A stretch of DNA of 64,000 nt from CAYVBJ01 sp964449075 (GTDB taxonomy: Bacteria > Bacteroidota > Rhodothermia > Balneolales > Balneolaceae). Positions within the stretch are counted from its first letter, which is position 1; every line of letters starts with the position of its first letter. Where the stretch lies: the NCBI GenBank assembly GCA_964449075.1, contig CAYVBJ010000007.1:1-64000 (forward strand), written 5' to 3'. The position numbers were made by a program, and so were the translations under genes. The notes under the pieces are model-generated. The model ran no database searches. It saw only the letters and a list, made by a program, of their open reading frames with translations, and was not told the DNA's origin. Shown here piece by piece: positions 56,732 to 64,000 of this stretch.

Positions 56732-57691
56732 CTACAATTCATACCCCGAATCAACCAACTCATGTTTATTCTGCACACTCACTGCAAAATTGAACCCTTC
56801 TCTTATTGCAAATGCGCCATATTCGCCGGCTTTATTAATGGCCAAAAACCCGCATTGCAACTCACTAACATCATCGTTATTCCGGATAATACGCAGCACA
56901 GCTTCTCTGCATGCCTCTTCGGGAGATTTTCCCTGTCTCATCAGTTCTACGACGAGATGGCTGCCTGAAACCCGGATAATCTCTTCTCCATGTCCTGTAG
57001 CGGTGGCGGCTCCCACTTCATTATCTACATACAACCCGGATCCTATCAGTGGAGAATCTCCGACCCTGCCCCTCATTTTGAAGGCAAGACCGCTTGTAGA
57101 ACAGGCACCCGAAAGATTACCTTCAGCATCTATGGCAAGCATTCCGATCGTATCGTGATTTTCAATATTCGGAACCGGGCGGTACTCGGCTTCAACCTTC
57201 CAGTTTTCCCACTCCCTTGTTGCCTCAGCAGTAAGCAGGTTTTCCTTTTCAAACCCCTGTTCAAGTGCAAATTGCAGGGCTCCCTCACCCACAAGCATAA
57301 TATGCGGTGTCTCTTCCATTACCTTACGTGCAACCGAGACCGGATGTTTGATATGTTCAAGAAAAGCTACTGAACCGGCCATGTTGCGATGATCCATCAC
57401 ACAAGAATCAAGGGTCACCTTTCCTTCCCGGTCAGGAAACCCGCCGTATCCGACTGTGTGATTGGACGAATCTGCTTCCGGTACTTTTACTCCTGCTTCC
57501 ACAGCATCTATGGAAGCGCCCTTATTACTGAGAATATTCCAGGCAACTTTATTAGCCTCAATCCCAAATTCCCAGGTTGAAACAACCAGGGGTTTTACTC
57601 CCGATCCCTGACTTTTCAAAAAACCTTTATTGTGAAAAGGCAAAAGCCCGCCAAAAGCTGCCGTTTTTAAAAAATGTTTCCTGCTTATCAT
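56732..57691 (-). CDS. Glycosylasparaginase (N4-(beta-GlcNAc)-L-asparaginase)
   Basis: This is a 319-aa Ntn-hydrolase that cleaves the GlcNAc-Asn bond of degraded N-glycoproteins. A short export signal is at residues 1-30 (SRKHFLKTAAFGGLL, Tat-like but lacking the twin Arg). VVSTWEFG and VEAGVKVPEADSSNHTVG in part mark the alpha subunit. The autocleavage site precedes nucleophile Thr181 (HDTIGM), and the beta subunit has STSGLAFKMRGRVGDSP (in part) and GAATATGHGEE. The frame extends to 57724, but ATG 57691 overlaps the ROK stop by 4 nt (ATGA) and is chosen. Close homologues include flavobacterial glycosylasparaginase. It links the locus to N-glycan rather than only chitin breakdown. Confidence 0.93.
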   Translation of the reverse strand: MISRKHFLKTAAFGGLLPFHNKGFLKSQGSGVKPLVVSTWEFGIEANKVAWNILSNKGASIDAVEAGVKVPEADSSNHTVGYGGFPDREGKVTLDSCVMDHRNMAGSVAFLEHIKHPVSVARKVMEETPHIMLVGEGALQFALEQGFEKENLLTAEATREWENWKVEAEYRPVPNIENHDTIGMLAIDAEGNLSGACSTSGLAFKMRGRVGDSPLIGSGLYVDNEVGAATATGHGEEIIRVSGSHLVVELMRQGKSPEEACREAVLRIIRNNDDVSELQCGFLAINKAGEYGAFAIREGFNFAVSVQNKHELVDSGYEL

Positions 57692-58665
57692 CTGAGCTCC
57701 GGTTTGCAATTTAATCCATTCCATGCTGTAGCCGCGGCTCCCAGTATTCCGGCATCATCATTGTTCATCTCAGAAACTATAAGCTTCACTTTGTTTTGGT
57801 AAATGTCTAAAAGATTTTTTTCCATCTCTTTTCTTGCAGGTTTAAGAATAAGCGAGTCTGCTTTAGCCAGCCCGCCAAGCAATATAATAGCTTCCGGATC
57901 AAAATATGTAACAAGATCCGCTAACTTCATACCCAGAATTTTCCCGGTATAGTTAAATGTTTCAATCGCCTGCTGATCACCTCTTAAAGCAGCGTTTGTA
58001 ATGTCTATCGCAGTAAGATTTGTATTATTAATTGCATCCCAAGTAATACCCTGTTTGTCACTTCTTTCAGCAATTTCCCTCAATGTTCTGAGCAGTCCAA
58101 ATCCCGAAACATATGTTTCAAGACATCCTTTTAACCCGCATGAACACAATCTTCCATCATAGAATACTGTTGAATGACCTATTTCAGCAGCGTGTCCGTT
58201 ATGTCCTGTTAAAAGATCTCCGTTTGCTACCAGTCCGCAGCCAAGCCCCGTACCCATTGTTATAACAGCAAAATTTTTCATGCCACGGGCAGCACCGAAT
58301 ATCATTTCACCAAGAGCAGCTGCATTCGCATCATTTGCCAGGAAAGCAGGTAATTTGAAATAATCCTCTGTTAGCCTGACTATCGGAATTTTCCCCTTCC
58401 ATGACAAATTGGAAGCATTGTCAATATTTCCCGTAAAGCAGTTCCCGGTCGGTGCGCCAATACCAAACCCTGCCAGAGAATATTCAGTCCCATTTTGATT
58501 CATTAAATCACTGATTCTTCTAAAAAGATCCTGAAAGAACTCATTGAACTCCACAGATGAATCTGTAGAAATCCGTTTTTTTGATACTACTTTTCCCTCT
58601 TTGGTAACCAAACCAAATTTTGTTGTTGTACCCCCGACGTCAATTCCCGCTGCCACTTCAATCAT
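57688..58665 (-). CDS. ROK-family sugar kinase (probable GlcNAc or glucose kinase)
   Basis: This is a 325-aa cytoplasmic kinase. The phosphate loop is GIDVGGTTTKFG (residues 8-19), the catalytic base region NDANAAALGE, the second phosphate motif MGTGLGCGLV, and the ROK zinc motif is H-x9-10-CxCGxxGCxE (near GRLCSCGLKGCLET). No DNA-binding domain is present, so it is a kinase and not a ROK repressor. Position between glycosylasparaginase and NagB suggests N-acetylglucosamine as substrate; glucose is the main alternative. A predicted operator lies 199 bp upstream in the region shared with nagB. It starts the minus-strand gene string. Confidence 0.92.
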   Translation of the reverse strand: MIEVAAGIDVGGTTTKFGLVTKEGKVVSKKRISTDSSVEFNEFFQDLFRRISDLMNQNGTEYSLAGFGIGAPTGNCFTGNIDNASNLSWKGKIPIVRLTEDYFKLPAFLANDANAAALGEMIFGAARGMKNFAVITMGTGLGCGLVANGDLLTGHNGHAAEIGHSTVFYDGRLCSCGLKGCLETYVSGFGLLRTLREIAERSDKQGITWDAINNTNLTAIDITNAALRGDQQAIETFNYTGKILGMKLADLVTYFDPEAIILLGGLAKADSLILKPARKEMEKNLLDIYQNKVKLIVSEMNNDDAGILGAAATAWNGLNCKPELR

Positions 58666-58863
58666 TGCATATTATCAGGCTGAATTTCAGATTTCGTTAG
58701 TAAAGAATCACTGTTACTAAATATATTTTTTGAATTTATCACTGCGACCCGAATTGTTTTTCCCTTCCAAGGCAAGAACATCACAATTATCCGTCGTGTA
58801 AACAGTATCAATGACTCAAATATTACCGATAAACTCAACATGATTTACAAATATCAATAACTT

Positions 58864-58877
58864 TGGAACCGTTTCCA
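58864..58877. promoter_or_regulatory. Predicted LacI operator between ROK and nagB genes
   Basis: TGGAACCGTTTCCA, a 14-bp near-perfect palindrome with central CG, lies 83 bp upstream of nagB and 199 bp upstream of the divergent ROK start. Confidence 0.78.
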
Positions 58878-58959
58878 CACTATTGTGACATGATAAGAGG
58901 TACAGATTTTTTTTACATTACAAATATCTTGTTAAAAACAATCAAATTAACTGACTTGT

Positions 58960-60903
58960 ATGATAAACCCGGAAATATCAGGCAGCTTAAAATCTGATCG
59001 TCTTACTTATTATGAGAAAGTACCCACAACCATTTACAATGATTCATTTTCAGCATCTCATGCTGTGGCCAAAGAGATTGCCAATCTTATAAAGAATCGC
59101 AATAAAAAAAATGAAAAAACAGTTCTTGGACTTGCTACCGGGTCTACACCTGTAAAAGTGTACGATGAGCTCATAAAATTGCACGAAAATGACGGGCTCA
59201 GTTTTAAAAATGTGATAACTTTTAATCTGGACGAATACTACCCGATGCAGCCGGAATCTCTGCAAAGTTATGTCCGTTTCATGAAAGAACATCTGTTTGA
59301 TCATCTTGATATACCGGATGATCAAATTCATATTCCCGACGGAACAGTTCCGGAAGATGAGATCAGTGCCTACTGTCGCGACTATGAAAAGAAGATTGAA
59401 GATGCCGGCGGCATCGATATTCAGCTGCTTGGAATCGGGCGCACCGGCCATATAGGTTTCAATGAGCCCGGCTCACGACCGGATTCAGAGACAAGACTTA
59501 TTACACTCGACAGGGTAACCCGTAAAGATGCCGCAAGTGATTTTTTCGGTGAAGAATACGTTCCGCGCCGTGCAATTACAATGGGTGTTGGAACAATTCT
59601 TTCTGCTAAAAAAATATTTTTAATGGCATGGGGAGAAGGCAAGGCTCCCGTCATCAGGGAAGCGGTTGAAGGTGAAATTAAAGAGAGTGTGCCCGCCACA
59701 TATCTTCAAAATCATCCCAATGCAGAAATTATACTGGATGAAGCTTCCGGAGCAGAATTAACCCGGCTCAAAACACCCTGGCTGCTCACAACCTGCGACT
59801 GGGATGATAATTTAATCCGTAAAGGTGTGGTCTGGCTTTGTAAAAAAACAGACAAGCCGGTTCTGAAACTTACCGAAGAAGATTACAATGAAAACGGAAT
59901 GGGTGACCTGATTACTGTAAATGGTCCCGCTTACAACATTAACCTTAAGGTTTTCAATGAACTTCAGCACACGATTACCGGATGGCCGGGCGGAAAGCCA
60001 AATGCCGATGATTCGAGCAGACCCGAACGAGCACAACCTTTTCCCAAGCGTGCAATTGTATTCAGTCCGCATCCCGATGATGATGTAATTTCTATGGGAG
60101 GCACACTTATAAGACTGATTGATCACGGACATGATGTTCATGTTGCCTACCAGACATCAGGCAACATCGCCGTATTTGATGATGACGTTATACGATTTGC
60201 AGACTTTGTATCCGATTACGCCGATCAGTTTGAAATGGAGAATAGTGAGGCTGATGATCTTCTTACAAATATTAAAACTTTTATTGAAAATAAAGAACCC
60301 GGACAAGTCGACTCTCCCGAAATACAGCAGATAAAAGGATTGATACGGCGTGGAGAGGCAAAAGCTGCAGCCAGGTATTGCGGTGTCCCGGAAGAAAAAC
60401 TCCATTTTCTTGATATGCCGTTTTATGAAACCGGCAGGGTCAAGAAAAAACCGATTTCCGATGCCGATATTGATATTATTGAAAAATTACTAAGGGAAAT
60501 AAAACCTCACCAGGTATACGCAGCCGGAGATCTATCAGATCCTCACGGAACGCACAGGGTTTGTTTAAAAGCCATATACAGTGCATTGTCCAGGTGCAGT
60601 GATGAGCCCTGGATGGATGATTGCTATGTATGGCTTTACAGAGGTGCCTGGCAGGAGTGGGATATCAATGACATTGAGATGGCTGTGCCGCTAAGTCCGC
60701 AAGAACTTGCCAAAAAGCGACGTGCCATATTTAAACATCAATCCCAAAAAGACCGGCCGCTTTTTCCAGGACCCGATGAACGTGAGTTCTGGCAGCGTTC
60801 CGAAGAGAGAAACAGGGGAACAGCCCGGTTGTATGATCAGCTCGGTTTTGCAGAATATGAGGCCATTGAAGGGTTTGTTCGCTATCGGGGTTACCTGGAA
60901 TAA
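58960..60903 (+). CDS. nagB: Glucosamine-6-phosphate deaminase fused to PIG-L deacetylase domain
   Basis: This is a 647-aa two-domain enzyme. The NagB domain (about residues 25-290) has GLATGSTPVKVYDEL, FNLDEYYPM and GIGRTGHIGFNEPGS; it converts glucosamine-6-phosphate to fructose-6-phosphate and ammonia. The C-terminal PIG-L/LmbE domain (about 365-640) has the zinc motif HPDDD at 371-375 and DPHGTHRVC; it is a GlcNAc-type de-N-acetylase fold. This fusion is a known Bacteroidota form of NagB, and the second domain may supply the deacetylase step, as no nagA is in the window. An operator 83 bp upstream places it with the LacI regulon. It is followed by a large repeat block. Confidence 0.94.
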   Translation: MINPEISGSLKSDRLTYYEKVPTTIYNDSFSASHAVAKEIANLIKNRNKKNEKTVLGLATGSTPVKVYDELIKLHENDGLSFKNVITFNLDEYYPMQPESLQSYVRFMKEHLFDHLDIPDDQIHIPDGTVPEDEISAYCRDYEKKIEDAGGIDIQLLGIGRTGHIGFNEPGSRPDSETRLITLDRVTRKDAASDFFGEEYVPRRAITMGVGTILSAKKIFLMAWGEGKAPVIREAVEGEIKESVPATYLQNHPNAEIILDEASGAELTRLKTPWLLTTCDWDDNLIRKGVVWLCKKTDKPVLKLTEEDYNENGMGDLITVNGPAYNINLKVFNELQHTITGWPGGKPNADDSSRPERAQPFPKRAIVFSPHPDDDVISMGGTLIRLIDHGHDVHVAYQTSGNIAVFDDDVIRFADFVSDYADQFEMENSEADDLLTNIKTFIENKEPGQVDSPEIQQIKGLIRRGEAKAAARYCGVPEEKLHFLDMPFYETGRVKKKPISDADIDIIEKLLREIKPHQVYAAGDLSDPHGTHRVCLKAIYSALSRCSDEPWMDDCYVWLYRGAWQEWDINDIEMAVPLSPQELAKKRRAIFKHQSQKDRPLFPGPDEREFWQRSEERNRGTARLYDQLGFAEYEAIEGFVRYRGYLE

Positions 60904-60906
60904 CCC

Positions 60907-62205
60907 CTCACCTGACGACTGAGGGCAAAATCCCTGCCAGCTACCAAGAGCGTTCAAGTCGTCTGGCGAGTTGAAACTGCCGGGGTCTTTCCAGTGCCAT
61001 CGCAGGGCATCAGCCCTACCAAACTCGACAGACGAGTGATCCGGGCAGACTAAATTTGATGGTAATTCCACTCATCAATCAAGAAAGGCCAACCCTGATC
61101 AAAGAACAGGCTGTAAGCCTGATGCAGCACAGACCGGGGCAGCGCCCCGGTAAGTCATGAGCTGCTGCTCACCATCAGGCTGAAGGCCTGACGCAGAACG
61201 GACTGTGAATATGCCAAGTATATAATTCCGTCCATTTCCGTAGCACCAAAATATGACCAGCCAGAATACACTCATCTGAATTGAATCTTTCCTGCTGCAG
61301 GCCTTCAGCCTGCCTACTTGAGGTCTCACCTGAAACCCCGACACAGCTGTGTCGGGGTTGAGTTGCGCCAGGCCTTCAGCCTGTGGAACTCTCGCTGTTA
61401 TTTCAGCAAGATAAAACTCAGCAGCGCAATCAGAAGGCACCAGCCCTACCGAACTCGACAGACGAGTGATCCGGGCAGGACAGGGTTAGATACTGATTCC
61501 ACTCGTCAGTCGAGGGTCACAAGCTCGCCTGACGACTGAGGGCAAAATCCCTGCCAGATACCGGGAGCGTTCAAGTCGTCTGGCGAATTGGAGCTGCCGG
61601 GGTCTTTCCAGTGCAATCACAGGGCACCAGCCCTACCAAACTCGACAGACGAGTGATCCGGGCAGACTAAATTTGATGATAATTCCACTCATCAATCAAG
61701 AAAGGCCAACCCTGATCAAAGAACAGGCTGTAAGCCTGATGCAGCGCAGACCGGGGCAGCGCCCCGGTAAGTCATGAGCTACTGCTCAACATCAGGCTGA
61801 AGGCCTGATGCAGAACCGGCCGTGAACATGCAGGAGTATGCAATTCAGTCCGGTTACCTTGACACAGAAGCATGACCCGTCATCATACTCTCATCTGAAT
61901 TGAATCTGACCTGCTGTAGGCCTTCAGCCTGCCCGTTTAGACCCCTCGCCTGAAACCCCGACACAGCCGTGTCGGGGCTGAGTTGCGCCAGGCCTTCAGC
62001 CTGTGATGACTGATGCGCAACCCTCTCCTCGCCTGACGACTTGGAGAAAAAATACATCAAAAGCAATAAACTCTCAGTCGTCTGACGAGTACGAAAGGCA
62101 ACATCCCACCACGGGCATTCCGAAGATCAATCCCCGACTAACTCGACAGACGAGTGATCCGGGCAGGACAGGGTTAGAATAATGGTTCCACTCGTCAGTC
62201 GAGGT
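60907..62205. repeat. Tandemly duplicated block of REP-like hairpins
   Basis: Two copies of a 615-690 bp unit run head to tail (about 60907-61523 and 61524-62205). Matching landmarks are offset by 617 bp on the left (60911/61528 and 61107/61724), 619-620 bp further on, and 688 bp at the right end (61453/62141), so copy 2 has a roughly 68-bp extra piece. Each copy holds hairpins: CAGGCTGTAAGCCTG (61107, 61724), an ACCGGGGC/GCCCCGGT stem (61133-61151 and 61750-61768), GGCCTTCAGCC-type units, a 22-bp palindrome around CACAGCTGTG (61336-61357; one mismatch in copy 2), and ACTCGACAGACGAGT units. The 1291-bp spacer between nagB and the acyl-CoA reductase contains nothing else. Confidence 0.85.
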
Positions 62206-63271
62206 TGCTCAAACTTAAAATCCAGGCTATGGTGTCAATGCCATCAGGCTGCCAGCAGACCGGTGGTGACTGGGCGTTTTTTAACAGCTCAATTTCTGCT
62301 GATAATCTCTCTGCCTCTGTTTCCGGTGTGCAGAGATAAACACTCTGCAATCCTCCACTGAATCGAGCTGTGATCTCATGAAGTTTTTTTAGCCCACCCT
62401 CAACCCAATGCAATACAAAATCATGCTCCGGTCTTTTTTCGGTTTCTTCAATCAGAAAATCATCCAGCCATGACTGTTCTATTCCAACCGCTTTATTACA
62501 TGCAAACCTGTGAAAAAGTGAAGCCGGCGGTTTTTTATATTGCGGATTTTTCAGCCAAAAAGATTCTATATAATCTGTAAATTCACACCTAATATTGTTC
62601 AGCTGAACCGGTGAAATAACAATCTTAACAGACCTGCAGCCCATTCCACCATACCGGAAAACAGCTTCTGTAAGCTGCTGCATTGTTGAAGAAGAAGTTT
62701 CATCAATAAAAGCAATTGAGAAATGAGCTGATCTTATCAGTTCGGGCGCACCGGCTTTCAGGGCATTCATATGTAAAACCTTATTCCTTACAACTTCTGC
62801 GTTACTCCCCGATCCGGAAAAAACCATAGCTTCTGCCCGGAAATTTTTGAAATCGTCAATCTCTGTGCTCCATACAGAATTTTTTAAAAATCCATGCTTT
62901 CGCAATACAGTTAACAGAGTCGGCAGCAGATAAGGATCTTTCCGCGATATTTTTCCGCCGTAGGATACATTACATAATGTTGCTGCAATCACATCCTGAA
63001 CCCCGACAAGCGGAAGGTTTCCCGCATGCAAAAAAAGAATCCTTTTTTGACCGCCGTCAGAATCAGATGATCGGTTTCTGTCAGCCCACTCACGAATAGA
63101 TTCTTCATTCAGAGTTTTCTTCAATACTTGAATTTGGTGTTTGATATCTTCAAAAGAAAAAAACCCTTCCTCAACTGTTCTGTCGATAGCCAGTTTTAGT
63201 TCGGAATTATCCGGTCGCAGCCAGTCGTCAATAGCAAGGCAAAGATTTGTAATCTCATTAACCGGAATCAT
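62195..63271 (-). CDS. LuxC-type acyl-CoA reductase
   Basis: This is a 358-aa fatty-acyl reductase of the LuxC family. It has an aldehyde-dehydrogenase-like NADPH fold (LFLHAGNLPLVGVQD near residue 75, FSGSGSNAEVVRNKVL in part), the catalytic Cys in YGGMGCRSVK, and a C-terminal subunit region. LuxC reduces an acyl group received from LuxE to aldehyde. No luciferase genes are seen, and in Bacteroidota such pairs occur outside bioluminescence, with unknown product. The last two codons and the stop lie in the end of the adjacent repeat block. It follows a small exported protein gene and a LuxE-like gene on the same strand. Confidence 0.9.
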   Translation of the reverse strand: MIPVNEITNLCLAIDDWLRPDNSELKLAIDRTVEEGFFSFEDIKHQIQVLKKTLNEESIREWADRNRSSDSDGGQKRILFLHAGNLPLVGVQDVIAATLCNVSYGGKISRKDPYLLPTLLTVLRKHGFLKNSVWSTEIDDFKNFRAEAMVFSGSGSNAEVVRNKVLHMNALKAGAPELIRSAHFSIAFIDETSSSTMQQLTEAVFRYGGMGCRSVKIVISPVQLNNIRCEFTDYIESFWLKNPQYKKPPASLFHRFACNKAVGIEQSWLDDFLIEETEKRPEHDFVLHWVEGGLKKLHEITARFSGGLQSVYLCTPETEAERLSAEIELLKNAQSPPVCWQPDGIDTIAWILSLSNLD

Positions 63272-63295
63272 CCTTCACCCTTTTTTATTGATTTC

Positions 63296-63688
63296 TTATT
63301 CTCGTTGAAATACGAGGGACTCATTTGAAAAGTTATCAGGCATCTCATCGGATTCATTCAGAAACAATTCCATTCTGATTTCATCATCATCTATAAATTC
63401 AATCAGTCCTTGTATTTTCTCAACCATGTTATTCCAGGCACTAACATACTCTATTTCAATTTTGTATAAATTCTCCAACTGAGTCATTATGTATGTAATA
63501 TCCTCTTTAGCGGGCAATTCATTGCCGTCATAATACATTTTCATAGTATCGTCATCCTGGAATTTGTAAGTAATAATTTCGCCAGTCTGTGGTGTTGGTT
63601 CAGAAACCCATGTTCCTACAATTTTATCAGTCCCTGATTGAATTAACATCGAATATATGAATAAGAATCCTGCTATTAGCTTTTTCAT
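63296..63688 (-). CDS. Small exported protein, lipocalin-like start
   Basis: This is a 130-aa protein with a signal peptide (about residues 1-19). The mature part opens with DKIVGTWVSEP and continues with strands (EIITYKFQDDDTMKMYYDG in part), a pattern seen in small lipocalin-like or DUF proteins that begin GTW. I do not recognise a specific family. It sits 24 bp upstream of the acyl-CoA reductase on the same strand and about 145 bp after the LuxE-like gene; it may be a passenger. Confidence 0.7.
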   Translation of the reverse strand: MKKLIAGFLFIYSMLIQSGTDKIVGTWVSEPTPQTGEIITYKFQDDDTMKMYYDGNELPAKEDITYIMTQLENLYKIEIEYVSAWNNMVEKIQGLIEFIDDDEIRMELFLNESDEMPDNFSNESLVFQRE

Positions 63689-63832
63689 CTCATTATCACT
63701 TTTTGTTTAGGATTTTAAACTTCCTGATTCAAAAACATTTTTTCATTTCCCGGCAGGTAATTTTCTGTATTACATCACCCGTATATAATACATGAAGCAG
63801 ATAAAAATCAAGACCTTAAAAAATTTTACAGC

Positions 63833-64000
63833 TCACATATCCCTGTCAATCAGAAAATTACATCCCCTCAGATCGGCACTGTTCCAGCGACCTAAAACAC
63901 GAAAGCGGCCTTGTTTATCCATCACACCCCGGTCATCTGTTAAAATAAAACTGCAAGAATAGAAATTGGCAAGATCAATCACCCCGATTTTGCCCTCTTC
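63833..64000 (-). CDS. LuxE-like acyl-protein synthetase, 3' end only
   Basis: The minus strand encodes 55 residues open to the window edge and ending in TGA at 63833-63835. The piece reads IGVIDLANFYSCSFILTDD in part, then GRFRVLGRWNSADLRGCN, which is the C-terminal end typical of LuxE/PaaK-like acyl-protein synthetases (the LGRxxxxDxRGC motif). This enzyme activates a fatty acid and passes it to LuxC, which is encoded two genes downstream. The start and most of the gene lie outside the window. Confidence 0.85.
   Translation of the reverse strand, partial: EEGKIGVIDLANFYSCSFILTDDRGVMDKQGRFRVLGRWNSADLRGCNFLIDRDM

Noticed and set aside
57692..57724. Upstream start for glycosylasparaginase
   Set aside because: The added residues overlap the ROK C-terminus; ATG 57691 forms a standard ATGA overlap and begins the export signal.
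61099..62066. Minus- and plus-strand open frames in the repeat block
   Set aside because: The same peptide phrases recur because of the DNA duplication and encode palindromes; they are not genes.
60907..62205. CRISPR array
   Set aside because: The repeats are long, hairpin-rich and of several kinds; there are no regular repeat-spacer units and no cas genes.

Overview
The window looks like a chromosomal segment of a Gram-negative bacterium of the Bacteroidota/Balneolota group, probably a Balneolales member. This is inferred from the SusC/SusD pair, VCBS and DUF1080 proteins, the NagB-PIG-L fusion, multi-sensor histidine kinases of a type common in that group, weak Shine-Dalgarno signals and moderate G+C. 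No rRNA, tRNA, CRISPR array, phage or transposase gene was seen.

Region 1 (1-18962, + strand) is a very tight operon of six histidine kinases (HK1-HK6) and two FIST-domain proteins. Junctions are 4-nt ATGA overlaps or gaps of 0-23 nt, and there is no response regulator inside. The kinases share a nearly identical DHp/ATPase core but carry different inputs: a beta-propeller, GAF arrays, a seven-fold uncharacterised sensor module, TPRs, or no obvious input. A minus-strand secreted DsrE-like gene follows. Region 2 (20062-27353, +) is a nine-GAF kinase (HK7), a single-domain response regulator and a receiver-PP2C (RsbU/SpoIIE-like) phosphatase. These are the only receivers in the window and a plausible output for the whole sensor island.

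The most unusual feature is that palindromic and other repeats of intergenic type lie in frame inside the kinase genes. They sit at two fixed places: the hairpin tip of the DHp domain and a loop just after the N-box of the ATP-binding domain. Different paralogues carry unrelated repeat types at the same place.

Region 3 (27354-37931) holds lon-rsgA, two probable outer-membrane proteins, a DUF389 membrane protein, a DUF433/DUF5615 toxin-antitoxin-like pair and a LacI regulator, separated by REP-like hairpins.

Region 4 (36909-60903) is an amino-sugar and glycoside utilisation locus: GH20 hexosaminidase, creatininase-family enzyme, SusC/SusD, a VCBS/UnbV lipoprotein, a DUF1080 hydrolase, two LacI regulators, a GMC oxidoreductase, a Gfo/Idh dehydrogenase, glycosylasparaginase, a ROK kinase and NagB-PIG-L. 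Four 14-bp palindromes (TGGAACCGNTTCCA type) lie in its promoter regions and probably form a LacI regulon. A GxxExxY gene bounded by a 27-bp inverted repeat interrupts the ROK-asparaginase-Gfo/Idh gene string.

Region 5 (60904-64000) holds a roughly 1.3-kb tandemly duplicated block of REP-like hairpins, then on the minus strand a LuxC-type acyl-CoA reductase, a small secreted protein and the 3' end of a LuxE-like acyl-protein synthetase cut by the window edge.
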